Below are positions 44,031 to 52,382 of a DNA stretch of 64,000 bases, in pieces. A program made the position numbers and the translations under genes. Origin of the DNA: JACQFK01 sp964619955 (lineage in GTDB: Bacteria > Planctomycetota > MHYJ01 > JACPRB01); NCBI GenBank assembly GCA_964619955.1, contig CAZUJF010000020.1:1-64000 (forward strand), in the 5' to 3' direction. Position 1 is the first letter of the stretch. Every line of letters starts with the position of its first letter. The notes under the pieces were generated by a model. It was not told where the DNA came from, did no database searches, and saw nothing but the letters and a program-made list of their open reading frames with translations.

Positions 44031-45923
44031 TCAGCGGGCGCGCCTCCGGGCGGCCTCGAGCAGGCGTTTCGCCTCCGGGTCGTCCGGACGCTGCTGCAGG
44101 AGGACGCCGGCCTCGGCGGCGGCCTCCCCCCACATGGACAGCTCGAGATAGAGGGTTCCCCGGGCGAGCCGCAGCGCCGGATCCTTCGGGGCCCGGAGCA
44201 GGGCGGCGTCCAGCACCTCCAGCGCCTCGGGCAGTTGTTTCGACCGGCGCAGCGCCTCCGCCAGGGGGGCGGCCGCGGCGGTGAAGGCGGGGTCGCGGCG
44301 GAGCGTCTCGGCGAGCCATTCGGCGGCCCGCGTGTGCATGCCCTCGTGGAAGTAGATCAGCCCGGCGCGGTAGGGGGCCTCCGCGGATTCGCGGTCCAGG
44401 CCTGCGGCGCGTCCGAAAAGTTCCGCCGCCTTCGGCGCCTGCCCGGCCTTCTCGCAGGCGAGCCCCAGCGTCCAGACGTACGCGGGATCCTTCAGGTATT
44501 CGGGGTTGAGCCGCGCGGCCTCCTCGAACTCGGTCACGGCTTCGGCGGGACGGTTCTGCTCGAGGTAGTAGAGCCCGAGATTGCGATGCGCCGTCCGGAA
44601 GTCGCGATGTCCCGCCAGCGCGGCGGGCAGCGGAAGGTTGCTGACGAGCAGCACGGCGGCGAAGACCCCCGCGGCCGTCCTCGGAACGGCGCGCAGGCGC
44701 CATTCCAGGAGTTTCGGGAAACGCGCGACGGCGAACCCCGCGAAGGCGAGCAGCAAGGGGACCAGGGGCAGGCGGTAGCGGCCGAAGATGAAGAAGATCG
44801 CGATCGAGGCGGCGTAGGCGCCCGCCAGCACGTACAGCAGGTGCGGCCGGGGCCGCTCTTGCCAGGCGAGGTAGAAACCGGCGGCCGCGAGCGGCAGCGT
44901 GAAGAGGCCGAACGTGAAGAGCGGCAGCCTCAGGATCCACGAGAAGCGCGCCATGAAGTAGGGGTCGTGGTCGTCCGGGATCTCGTAGCTCGACAGCAGC
45001 ATCAGCGCGCGTTTCAAGGTGACGGCGGCGAACTCCCCCGGATGTCCGGCGATGTGGGACAGCGCCTCGCCGCGCCAGTAACGGTCGACTTCGCCGGGTT
45101 TGAGCGGACGACGCAGCCGCCGCTCCGCCTCGAGCCGGAAATCCTCCTCCTCCGCCTCCGGCGTCGCGGCCCTCAGGAAGGAGGGCGGCCGGTAGCGTCC
45201 CGAGGCGTTCTCCGGATTGTTGCCGATGTAGAGATTCACGCCGGCGTGGGTGGTGACGGGGACGAATTCCCCGGCGACGACGGCGTTGCGGATCGTGGCC
45301 GGCAGGATCGCGAGCAGCGCGCCGGCGGCGAGCAGGAGCGCGGCGCGGCGCTCGCGCTGGATCAGCAGGCAGAGCGCCGCCGCGGGCACGAGGAGCAGGA
45401 GGTTGCCGCGGACCAGCGATCCGACCCCGAGGCAGAGTCCGAGGCCCGCCCACTTCCAGCGCGAGGACAGGGCATAACACAGGACCGCCCCCTCGAGGGC
45501 GATCACGCCCAGGAAATCCTTGAGCAGCATCGCGTCGAAGAAGATCAGCGTCTTGCTGAAGCCGCCGATGAGCAGCGCCGCCATGCCGGCCCGCCAGCCC
45601 CAGAGGCGGCGGACGCCCTCGAAGAGCATCCAGAGCCCGAAGGTGCCCAGGAGGGCCTGGAGGAGGCGGACGGCCAGCAGATCCCGCCCGAAGCACGTGT
45701 AGAACGCGGCGAGGAAATACGCGTAGAGCGGGTCCTGGAAGAAGGCCCGGTCGGCGGCGGGATCCCCGGCCGCGATCTGGACGGCCCGGCGGTCGAATGA
45801 GGCGCTGTCGACGACGGGCGTCTGGAAGTAGGGCTGGTCCCGCAGGGAGTAGACGAGGAGGACGCGGATCAGCAGCGCCCCGAGCAGGGCGCAGGCCAGA
45901 CCGATGCGTTCGGCGCGGTTCAC
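44031..45923 (-). CDS. GT-C (GT39/PMT-like) membrane glycosyltransferase with TPR tail
   Basis: The 630-residue protein has about 10-12 transmembrane segments up to residue 440. Its first loop has VDSASFDRRAVQIAAGDP and FFQDPLYAYFLAAFY, a layout like ArnT/PMT enzymes with catalytic acidic residues. The C-terminal 180 residues form four or so TPR units (RNLGLYYLEQNRPAEAVTEF, YRAGLIYFHEGMHTRAAEWL). Such enzymes use polyprenyl-phosphate sugars outside the membrane. The gene directly follows a GT2 of the polyprenyl-phosphate synthase type (gap of 4 bases), which could make its donor. Confidence 0.7.
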   Translation of the reverse strand: MNRAERIGLACALLGALLIRVLLVYSLRDQPYFQTPVVDSASFDRRAVQIAAGDPAADRAFFQDPLYAYFLAAFYTCFGRDLLAVRLLQALLGTFGLWMLFEGVRRLWGWRAGMAALLIGGFSKTLIFFDAMLLKDFLGVIALEGAVLCYALSSRWKWAGLGLCLGVGSLVRGNLLLLVPAAALCLLIQRERRAALLLAAGALLAILPATIRNAVVAGEFVPVTTHAGVNLYIGNNPENASGRYRPPSFLRAATPEAEEEDFRLEAERRLRRPLKPGEVDRYWRGEALSHIAGHPGEFAAVTLKRALMLLSSYEIPDDHDPYFMARFSWILRLPLFTFGLFTLPLAAAGFYLAWQERPRPHLLYVLAGAYAASIAIFFIFGRYRLPLVPLLLAFAGFAVARFPKLLEWRLRAVPRTAAGVFAAVLLVSNLPLPAALAGHRDFRTAHRNLGLYYLEQNRPAEAVTEFEEAARLNPEYLKDPAYVWTLGLACEKAGQAPKAAELFGRAAGLDRESAEAPYRAGLIYFHEGMHTRAAEWLAETLRRDPAFTAAAAPLAEALRRSKQLPEALEVLDAALLRAPKDPALRLARGTLYLELSMWGEAAAEAGVLLQQRPDDPEAKRLLEAARRRAR

Positions 45924-45927
45924 CGGT

Positions 45928-46611
45928 TTACAGATACAGGTTCTTGAACATGCACCAGAGGAAATGGGGCCACTCCCGCCAGATCTGGATGTGGGAGGCC
46001 CCGTGTTTGCGGGCGTATTCGTGGGCCGGGACGTTCTTGACCTTGTAGCCCATGCGGAGCGCCCGGATGACCATCTCCTGCTCGATGGTGTGCTTGTTCT
46101 CGATCAGCCGCAGCTTCTTGGCGACGTCCCGGCGGATGGCCCGGAATCCGTTCAGGGTGTCGGAGAGATACACGGTGAAGCGCTTGTTGATGGCGATGTT
46201 CATGGAAATGTTGCCGATGGAGCGGATGAGCTGGCCGATGTTGATGGACAGCTCCTCGCTGCCGCCGAGATAGCGGCTTCCCACGCAGAGGTCCACCTCG
46301 CCCGCGGCGACCGGCTTCCAGAGCTTGGGGATGTCGTTCGCGTCGTGGGAACCGTCGGCATCCATGAAGACGACGATGTCGCCCTTGGCGAGTTCGCAGG
46401 ACGCCCGGATGGCGGAGCCCTTGCCGCGGCCGGGGTCGAGCTCCACGCGCGCGCCCTCGGCCCTGGCCACGTCGCGCGTGCGGTCGGTCGAATGGCCGTC
46501 CATGACCAGGACTTCGTCGCAGTGGGGCAGGGCGCCGCGGACCGCCTCGGCGATGTCGAGCTCCTCGTTCTTGGCGGAGATCACGACGGTGACCGTGGGG
46601 CGGTTTTCCAT
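45928..46611 (-). CDS. GT2 polyprenyl-phosphate glycosyltransferase-like (DPM1-like)
   Basis: The 227-residue GT-A enzyme starts TVTVVISAKNEELDIAEAV, with VLVMDGHSTDRT and the metal-binding VVFMDADGSHDANDI near residue 80. The acceptor loop follows in VGSRYLGGSEELS and LSDTLNGFRAIRRDVAK. It matches dolichyl/polyprenyl-phosphate mannose or glucose synthases that lack a membrane domain. It is probably the donor-making partner of the GT-C gene that follows it. It is divergent from a methyltransferase gene with a 45-base gap. Confidence 0.8.
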   Translation of the reverse strand: MENRPTVTVVISAKNEELDIAEAVRGALPHCDEVLVMDGHSTDRTRDVARAEGARVELDPGRGKGSAIRASCELAKGDIVVFMDADGSHDANDIPKLWKPVAAGEVDLCVGSRYLGGSEELSINIGQLIRSIGNISMNIAINKRFTVYLSDTLNGFRAIRRDVAKKLRLIENKHTIEQEMVIRALRMGYKVKNVPAHEYARKHGASHIQIWREWPHFLWCMFKNLYL

Positions 46612-46656
46612 GATATGATCCGGGCCATCTTAGGGGGGTGCCGGGGATTGTCAAGC

Positions 46657-47457
46657 ATGCCCTGCCCGCTGTGCGGCGCCGGAGGAGCGCGCCCGCTGCT
46701 GCGCCGCCCGCAGATGCTCGTGCTGCGCTGCTCCTGCGGCATGGCGTTCGCGGCGGAGGACACCCCGCCCGAGCCCTACGCCGCCGCCTACTTCGAGAAG
46801 TGGGGCGGGGGCGGGGACGCGCTCGCCGGCATGAAGAAGCGGACGTACCGGGCCATCCTTTCGAAAGTGGCCGGGCCGGGGGTCCGCCGCGTCGTCGACA
46901 TCGGCTGCGCCCTCGGCTGGTCCCTGGATGCGGCCCGCGAGGCGGGCTTCGAGCCTTCGGGCGTGGAACTGAGCGAACATGCCGCGGCGGAGGCCGGACG
47001 GCGGCATCCGGTGAAGCGGTCCACCGCGGAGTTCGCCTCCGAAAGTTTCGACGCGCTCACGCTGGTGGACGTGGTCGAACACGTCTGGGACCCGGTCTCC
47101 CTCCTGCGCGAGGCGCGGCGGCTCCTGCGCCCGGGCGGGCGCCTGGTGCTGACGACGCCCGATCTGTCCAGCCTGTCCTTCCGCGTCCTGGGGGCGCGCT
47201 GGCCCTACGTGATTCCCGAGCATGTGGTTTATTTCGACCGGGCGACGATCCGCCGGGCGCTGCGGCAGGCGGGCCTCGAGGTGGGGAGCGTGGGTCCGGT
47301 GAAGAAGTCGCTTCGCGCGGACTACGTGGCGTCCATCCTGGCCTCGCGCGGCGACGCGCTGGGGCTCTGGGGATCGCGCATCGCGGGCCTTTTCGGCGGC
47401 CTGGAAATAGGTCTCGGCTCCGGCGACCTCTGTGCGGTCGCGTGGCGGCCGGGATGA
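46657..47457 (+). CDS. Class I SAM-dependent methyltransferase with N-terminal zinc ribbon
   Basis: The 266-residue protein has a Cys-rich start (CPLCGAG and RCSCGMAF, the C-x2-C pairs seen in Methyltransf_23-type sugar or ubiquinone methyltransferases). The SAM-binding motif I is VVDIGCALGWSLDAARE near residue 80. Later motifs are LTLVDVVEHVWDP near 130 and LLRPGGRLVLTTPD. The C-terminal part resembles sugar C- or O-methyltransferases of glycan clusters. It is coupled to the following SMP-30 gene by a short gap. Confidence 0.82.
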   Translation: MPCPLCGAGGARPLLRRPQMLVLRCSCGMAFAAEDTPPEPYAAAYFEKWGGGGDALAGMKKRTYRAILSKVAGPGVRRVVDIGCALGWSLDAAREAGFEPSGVELSEHAAAEAGRRHPVKRSTAEFASESFDALTLVDVVEHVWDPVSLLREARRLLRPGGRLVLTTPDLSSLSFRVLGARWPYVIPEHVVYFDRATIRRALRQAGLEVGSVGPVKKSLRADYVASILASRGDALGLWGSRIAGLFGGLEIGLGSGDLCAVAWRPG

Positions 47458-47468
47458 AGGAGGGTCCC

Positions 47469-48320
47469 ATGATCCTGGGTCTTCTGGCGCTGCTGTCATT
47501 TCAGGACGCCGCCGTGCCGCTGACGGAGTCGGGGCAGTTCACCGAAGGCATCGAAGGCCCCGCCTGCGACCGCGCCGGGAACGTCTATGCGGTGAACTTC
47601 GGGAAACAGCAGACGATCGGGCGCGTGACGCCGGACGGGAAGGGGGAGATCTTCGTCACGCTGCCCGGCGCCTCCACGGGGAACGGCATCCGCTTCGACC
47701 GCAAGGGGTTCATGTACGTGGCGGACTACGTCGGCCACAACGTCCTGCGCGTCGATCCGAAGACGCGCGAGGTGTCCGTCTTCGCCCATGAACCGGGGAT
47801 GAACCAGCCGAACGATCTCGCGATCGCGGCCGACGGGACGCTGTACGCGAGCGATCCGAACTGGAAGGAGGGCACGGGCCGGCTCTGGCGGATCTCGACG
47901 GAGGGGAAGGTCCTGCAGCTCGCGTCGGGCCTGGGCACCACGAACGGGATCGATCTCAGTCCGGACGGGAAGACGCTCTACGTGAACGAATCGAAACAGC
48001 GCAAGATCTGGGCCTTCGACCTCGGTCCCGACGGGCTGGCGAACAAGCGGCTGCTGATCGAATTCCCGGACCACGGCTTCGACGGCATGCGCGTCGACGT
48101 CGACGGCAACCTCTACGTCACGCGCTACGGAAAGGGGACGGTGGCGGTGGTGTCGCCGGCGGGGAAGGTTCTGCGCGAAATCGGCGTGCTGGGGAAGCAG
48201 CCGAGCAATCTCTGCTTCGGGGGGCCCGACGGGCGAACGGTGTACGTCACCGAAGTGGAACACCGGCGCATCGTGACGTTCCGCGCGGAGCGTCCGGGTC
48301 TGGAGTGGGAGCGCCGCTGA
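47469..48320 (+). CDS. SMP-30/gluconolactonase-like beta-propeller protein, exported
   Basis: The 283-residue protein has a short signal peptide (ILGLLALLSFQDA). Propeller blades follow with TEGIEGPACDRAGNVYAVNF, a classic EGP start with a metal-binding Glu. Further motifs are NQPNDLAIAADGTLYASDPN (Asn/Asp metal ligands), GTTNGIDLSPDGKTLYVNES and FDGMRVDVDGNLYVTRYG. It would hydrolyse lactones such as gluconolactone; the physiological substrate is uncertain. ATG at 47469 has GGAGG upstream. A hairpin follows the stop. Confidence 0.88.
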   Translation: MILGLLALLSFQDAAVPLTESGQFTEGIEGPACDRAGNVYAVNFGKQQTIGRVTPDGKGEIFVTLPGASTGNGIRFDRKGFMYVADYVGHNVLRVDPKTREVSVFAHEPGMNQPNDLAIAADGTLYASDPNWKEGTGRLWRISTEGKVLQLASGLGTTNGIDLSPDGKTLYVNESKQRKIWAFDLGPDGLANKRLLIEFPDHGFDGMRVDVDGNLYVTRYGKGTVAVVSPAGKVLREIGVLGKQPSNLCFGGPDGRTVYVTEVEHRRIVTFRAERPGLEWERR

Positions 48321-48322
48321 TC

Positions 48323-48358
48323 GCCCTCCTACGCCCCTGAGAAAGGGCTACGGAGGGC
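48323..48358. terminator. Hairpin between convergent genes (CTACGGAGGG family)
   Basis: GCCCTCC...GGAGGGC with an interior CTACGCCC/GGGCTA arm and an 8-base loop fills the whole 38-base gap between two convergent genes. It lacks a T-tract but is well placed as a bidirectional terminator. The same arms occur at 62764-62814. Confidence 0.55.
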
Positions 48359-49831
48359 TCAGCGTTTCGGGATCCAGACCTTCACCGGGGTGGATTTCCG
48401 GTAGCCGCTGGCGGTGAACTCGGCGAGGACGGGATAGGCGGCGTCCAGCTTCTCCTGGAGCCCCTTCTCCGCATTCCGGAAGTCCGCCGTGTCGACGACG
48501 ACCGCGTCCACCTTCCCGTCCGCCACGAGCTTCTGGACGTCGGCGAAGGTCGCGCCGGGCAGGAGTTCGACGTACTCGCCGCGGGCGTAGTACTCGACCT
48601 GCCGGGACGGCGAGAGGATCCTGCGGTTCTCCCCGAGCTGCTTGCGGATCTCCTGGCCGGCCAGCTTGAGCGGCAGCTTGTCGCCGCGCTTCACCCGGAA
48701 GTCCCGGACGGCCATGATCGCGCAGAGCGCGATGAGCGCGTATTTCAGGGCCTTGGGATGCTTCGCCCAGCCCGCCGCTTTCAAGAGACCCGTGGCGGCC
48801 AGCGGCAGCAGCAGGATCGCCGTGACGAGGATGTAGCGGTGGGAGAACGGCGTGCCGGCGAAGAAGGCGAGCACGGCCGGGAGGAAGTAGCCCCCCGCGC
48901 CCGCGAGGACGAAGAGGGCGGGGCGGAGTTTGAGGTCCTCCGATCTCCAGAAGGCCAGCCCGATGAGGATGAAGAGCGCGGGAACATAGTAGAGGTTCTT
49001 GAGCACGGCCCGGGTCACGGAGACGATCGGCCCGCCCACGCGGCCGTAGCGGGCGATGTCCTGGTATTCCCCGAACTCCGCGGCCGATTCGGCGTTCACC
49101 GCGTAGCCCGTCACCTCCGTCTTGCCGGTGAAGAGGCCGAGGATGCCGGCGGAGAAGGGGCTTGCGCTGACGCCGTAGCGGCCTGTTTGTTCCTTGATGA
49201 AGCCCTGGTAGGGCATCGCCAGGACCAGGGCGGGGGCCAGGGCGAGCGGGGCGGCCGCGAGGGCGAAGCGGGACGGCCGCAGGGCGCAGGCGAGCAGGAT
49301 GAGCGGGACCAGGTAGGCGCCCTCGGGCCGGGTCAGCCAGGCCGCGGCGGCGCAGACGCCCGCGAGGATCGCGCGGGGCCAGGCTTTCGTTTCCACGGCC
49401 GACCACGCGAGGGCCATGGAGGAGAAGAAGAGGCAGAAGAAGGTGCCTTCGAGCATGGCGTCGCAGTGCAGTTCGACGACGGCGGGGAGGAAGGCGTAGA
49501 GCAGGCCGCTGATGAGGGCGACGCGCTCGTTCCAGCCGTTCTTCGCGAGGTGATACAGCGGGAGCACGGCGAGCCCGCCCAGGACGGCCGACAGCAGGCA
49601 GGCCCAGAGGAGGGGGGAGCCCGTGAGCGCCTCGCCGAGCGCGATCAGCATCGGATAGAAGGGGTGGGTCACGGGGTACAGCGTCAGGGCTTCGTGCCAG
49701 CGTCCGTTCAGGATCAGGTGGCCCATGCGCAGGTTGCGGGCGCCGTCCTGGGCGACGACCATCAGCGAGAGCGCCGAGATCAGGCGGACGCCGATCGCCG
49801 TGCCGACCAGGGTGAGGAGGGGCCGTTTCAT
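48359..49831 (-). CDS. GT-C (GT39/ArnT-like) membrane glycosyltransferase
   Basis: The 490-residue protein has about 11 transmembrane segments. The early loop GRWHEALTLYPVTHPFYPML is followed by RPEGAYLVPLILLA, features of PMT_2-type enzymes. A soluble C-terminal tail of about 110 residues (from RVKRGDKLPLKLAGQEIRK) ends TPVKVWIPKR. It probably transfers a polyprenyl-phosphate-linked sugar at the periplasmic side. TAGGCT lies 8 bases before the ATG. It diverges from the lipoprotein gene at 49880 by 48 bases. Confidence 0.72.
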   Translation of the reverse strand: MKRPLLTLVGTAIGVRLISALSLMVVAQDGARNLRMGHLILNGRWHEALTLYPVTHPFYPMLIALGEALTGSPLLWACLLSAVLGGLAVLPLYHLAKNGWNERVALISGLLYAFLPAVVELHCDAMLEGTFFCLFFSSMALAWSAVETKAWPRAILAGVCAAAAWLTRPEGAYLVPLILLACALRPSRFALAAAPLALAPALVLAMPYQGFIKEQTGRYGVSASPFSAGILGLFTGKTEVTGYAVNAESAAEFGEYQDIARYGRVGGPIVSVTRAVLKNLYYVPALFILIGLAFWRSEDLKLRPALFVLAGAGGYFLPAVLAFFAGTPFSHRYILVTAILLLPLAATGLLKAAGWAKHPKALKYALIALCAIMAVRDFRVKRGDKLPLKLAGQEIRKQLGENRRILSPSRQVEYYARGEYVELLPGATFADVQKLVADGKVDAVVVDTADFRNAEKGLQEKLDAAYPVLAEFTASGYRKSTPVKVWIPKR

Positions 49832-49839
49832 GGGGCGAC

Positions 49840-49845
49840 AGCCTA
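49840..49845 (-). promoter_or_regulatory. -10-like box TAGGCT of the GT-C gene at 48359
   Basis: TAGGCT on the minus strand, 8 bases before ATG 49831. It is a weak match but the spacing fits the pattern. Confidence 0.35.
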
Positions 49846-49864
49846 GCATTCGGGCGGGAGTCGG

Positions 49865-49870
49865 TACAAT
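49865..49870 (+). promoter_or_regulatory. -10 box TACAAT of the lipoprotein gene at 49880
   Basis: TACAAT ends 9 bases before the ATG, in a 48-base divergent gap that holds both promoters. Confidence 0.45.
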
Positions 49871-49879
49871 GCCGGCCTG

Positions 49880-50584
49880 ATGTTCCGCCTGCTTCCGGTC
49901 CTGCTGGCGTTCGTCATCGCGGGTTGCACTGCGGTGGACGTGGATCCGCTCTCCCTGCCGCTGGACCGGATGAGTCCGGAGGGGCGCCGCCGGGCGGAGC
50001 ATGTGCTCGCCGACGTCGCGGCCGCGGTCCCGCTGGAGGGCTCCGTCGTCCGCAGCCGCCTGGAGGTCTACGATTTCCTGCTGGACGAGATGCCCTTCAC
50101 GGGGGCGGTGGTGAAGGCGCTCGGACGGGGATCGTGGGAGATCTTTCGCGATCCGGGCCGGCCGGCGTCCGGGGAATTCCAGGTGAACGATCCCGGAGGT
50201 TACGCCCTGCGTTTCGAACTGCTGCTGAAGGAGGCGCGCCGGCGCGTCTACGTCACGTCCGGGACTTTCGACATGGGATTGTTCCCGCTGCTCCGGGGCT
50301 CGACGCTGATCGTCATGAGCCACGAGCCGGTGCCGGCGGGGGTGGCGACGCGGGCGCTGGTGCACGTCCGGGTCGAGACCCCGTTCTACGCGGGCCTGGC
50401 GAAGGGGTTCCGGCCCCTGGTGGAGGACCGGGTCCGCGAGCGCGCAGGGGGCTTCATCCAGGCGGCCCGCTGGGTGGCCGAGGAGGCGGCGTTGCGGCCC
50501 GCGGAGCTGCTGGAGGCGGCCCGCACCGCGCCGGGGGTGGATCCCCGGGTCCTCGAAGCCTTCCGCCGGCGGCTGCTGCGTTAG
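49880..50584 (+). CDS. Lipoprotein of unknown function
   Basis: The 234-residue protein starts FRLLPVLLAFVIAGCTAVDV, a lipoprotein signal with lipobox VIAGC. The mature part alternates helices and strands (VYDFLLDEMPFTGAVVKALG, WEIFRDPGRPASGEFQVNDP, TGxxDMGLFPLLRGSTLIVM) and has no motif I know. The C-terminal helix is rich in Arg and Ala. It stands alone with its own promoter between glycan genes. The last 4 bases overlap the convergent GT2 gene. Confidence 0.6.
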   Translation: MFRLLPVLLAFVIAGCTAVDVDPLSLPLDRMSPEGRRRAEHVLADVAAAVPLEGSVVRSRLEVYDFLLDEMPFTGAVVKALGRGSWEIFRDPGRPASGEFQVNDPGGYALRFELLLKEARRRVYVTSGTFDMGLFPLLRGSTLIVMSHEPVPAGVATRALVHVRVETPFYAGLAKGFRPLVEDRVRERAGGFIQAARWVAEEAALRPAELLEAARTAPGVDPRVLEAFRRRLLR

Positions 50585-51420
50585 GAGGGCGGGGTTCGTC
50601 CCAGCCATTTGAACGCGAGCAGGCGTGCCGCGAATTGAAGCCCGGAGGTGAAGGGCGACATCGCGAGATCCCTCCGTCGGATCATCCCGGGATGCTCGCG
50701 GGCGGAAAGCTTCACGAAACGACGGAAGTCGCGGTATTGGCCGAGTCCGATCCGGGAGGACCAGGAGGTCGGGGAGATCCGGAAGGAGGCCAGGGCCTCC
50801 TCGAGGACGAACAAGTCGCTGACGGCGAGCAGGCGCATCCAGTAGTCGACGTCGATGGCGTAGGGGTTGAGCGCCCGGAACGGGCCGATCTGGCGGGCCA
50901 GGTCCGCGCGGAAGAGGACCGCCGCGGGCTCGCCCAGGAGATTCGTCCCGCGGCGGACGATCCGGCGCATGGCATCCGCGCCGCGGATGCGCCCCCCGCG
51001 GCCGGGGTAGCGCCGCTTCATCAGACGGATTCCCCGGGAATCGATGATGTTTCGCGCACAGCAGACCACGCCGATGCCCTCGTTGCCGGGCGCCTCAAGC
51101 ACGGCCACCTGCCGCTCGAGGCAGTCGGGTTCCAGGAGGTCGTCGGCACAGACCAGCTTGAAGTGGCGCCCCCGGGCCTCCTCGAGGCCCCGGTTCCAGT
51201 TGGCCTCGGCGCTCATCGTCCGCGGACACTGGAGTAACCGAAGCCTGGGGTCCGCAAAAGAGCCGGCTATGGCGGCGGACCGGTCGGTGGAGGCGTTGTC
51301 GAACACCAGCAGTTCGAAATCAGGGTAGGTCTGATTCAGAAGGGATCGAAGGGTCGCCGCGACAAAAGCCTCCGCATTGAAGAGCGGGACGGCGAGTGTG
51401 ACCGCCGGGAGCGGCTTCAT
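50581..51420 (-). CDS. Glycosyltransferase family 2
   Basis: The 279-residue GT-A enzyme starts PAVTLAVPLFNAEAFVAATL, with ELLVFDNASTDRSAAIA and the DXD region FKLVCADDLLEPDCL near 90. The acceptor-side block is VLFRADLARQIGPFRAL, with DVDYWMRLLAVSD. It is similar to the GT2 at 15136-16074. It is the last gene of a minus-strand unit in which three genes overlap by 4 bases each (52379, 51417, 50581). The sugar is unknown. Confidence 0.82.
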   Translation of the reverse strand: MKPLPAVTLAVPLFNAEAFVAATLRSLLNQTYPDFELLVFDNASTDRSAAIAGSFADPRLRLLQCPRTMSAEANWNRGLEEARGRHFKLVCADDLLEPDCLERQVAVLEAPGNEGIGVVCCARNIIDSRGIRLMKRRYPGRGGRIRGADAMRRIVRRGTNLLGEPAAVLFRADLARQIGPFRALNPYAIDVDYWMRLLAVSDLFVLEEALASFRISPTSWSSRIGLGQYRDFRRFVKLSAREHPGMIRRRDLAMSPFTSGLQFAARLLAFKWLGRTPPS

Positions 51421-52382
51421 GCGAAGCAGGGTCGCCGGGCGGGGCGCCCCTCCTGGAGCCGGCGCAACTGGTGTTCGTAGACTTCGGCGATGCCGGCTTC
51501 AAGGGGCCGGGGGAGGGGCCAGTCGGGATCGCTCCAGACCCGGGACTGGAACAGCAGCCTTGGAGGCTGTCCGGCCGCCTCTGCACGCCGCGGCAGCGTC
51601 AGATAGGGACGGGTTCCCGTGATCTGTTCGAGCAGTCCCACGACGCGCGCCACCGAGGCCGGTTGACCGGAGCAGAGCAGCTTCGTGACGAGGGATCCCG
51701 GCGGCCCGGCTTCGAGCCGTTTCATGCAATGCAGGATCCGGCGGGCCGCGTCGTCGGCGTGCAGATAATCCCGGAGCGTGTCCAGCGGCACGTAAATCCC
51801 GGCAGGTTCCCGGAGCAGCAGGGATCTGCACAACTCGGAGATGAGGTTGCGCCGTGCCGATCCGATGGGGGAGGGCCCGTACAAGTTCGAGAGGCGTCCG
51901 ATCAGGGCCGAGACCGTTCTGCGGGTGGAGATCCAGCGCTCCAGCTGCCGCTCCTGGTCCAGCTTGAGTCTTCCGTACGGGGTGAGCGGAGCGAGGGGGG
52001 AGGTTTCCGTGAGGGGGAAGACCCTCGAGCCGGCGAACACCCCTCCGGCCGAGCTCGCCAGGAAGAAGGATCCGGGGAGTTCCGGAGCCTCCGCGTCGAG
52101 GACGGCGAGCAGGCACCTGAACGCCTGCGCCTCGGATTCGAGCAGTTCCGGGGGGGAGCCCGGCGCCCCCACGCCGGCGCACCAGAGCAGGCTCCAGCAG
52201 CCCCGGGTCCGGCGGACCTCCTCGAAGAAGGCGGACGCCTCCCGGCGGAACTGGACGAGCAGGCGTTCCGGATTCCGCCAGTCGTAGGACGCCGAGGGCC
52301 AGGCTCCCGATCCCAGGAATCGCCGCAGCGACGAGCCCAGCAACCCGCCGCCGCCGAGGACCCAGGCCTTCGTCCCGCTCAT
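51417..52382 (-). CDS. NAD-dependent epimerase/dehydratase-like protein
   Basis: The 321-residue extended SDR starts KAWVLGGGGLLGSSLRRFL (GxxGxxG). It has FLASSAGGVFAGSR (catalytic Ser region) and YGRLKLDQE (Y-x3-K), then GRLSNLYGPSPIGSARRN and DYLHADDAARRIL, the usual substrate-side motifs. It would modify a nucleotide sugar, for example as a 4-epimerase or reductase. It overlaps both neighbours by 4 bases, so it belongs to the same glycan unit. Confidence 0.8.
   Translation of the reverse strand: MSGTKAWVLGGGGLLGSSLRRFLGSGAWPSASYDWRNPERLLVQFRREASAFFEEVRRTRGCWSLLWCAGVGAPGSPPELLESEAQAFRCLLAVLDAEAPELPGSFFLASSAGGVFAGSRVFPLTETSPLAPLTPYGRLKLDQERQLERWISTRRTVSALIGRLSNLYGPSPIGSARRNLISELCRSLLLREPAGIYVPLDTLRDYLHADDAARRILHCMKRLEAGPPGSLVTKLLCSGQPASVARVVGLLEQITGTRPYLTLPRRAEAAGQPPRLLFQSRVWSDPDWPLPRPLEAGIAEVYEHQLRRLQEGRPARRPCFA

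Noticed and set aside
46611..46657. Leaderless promoters for the divergent GT2 and methyltransferase genes
   Set aside because: Candidate boxes (TAAGAT, CATATC, TAGGGG) have wrong spacing or poor match, so I did not annotate them.
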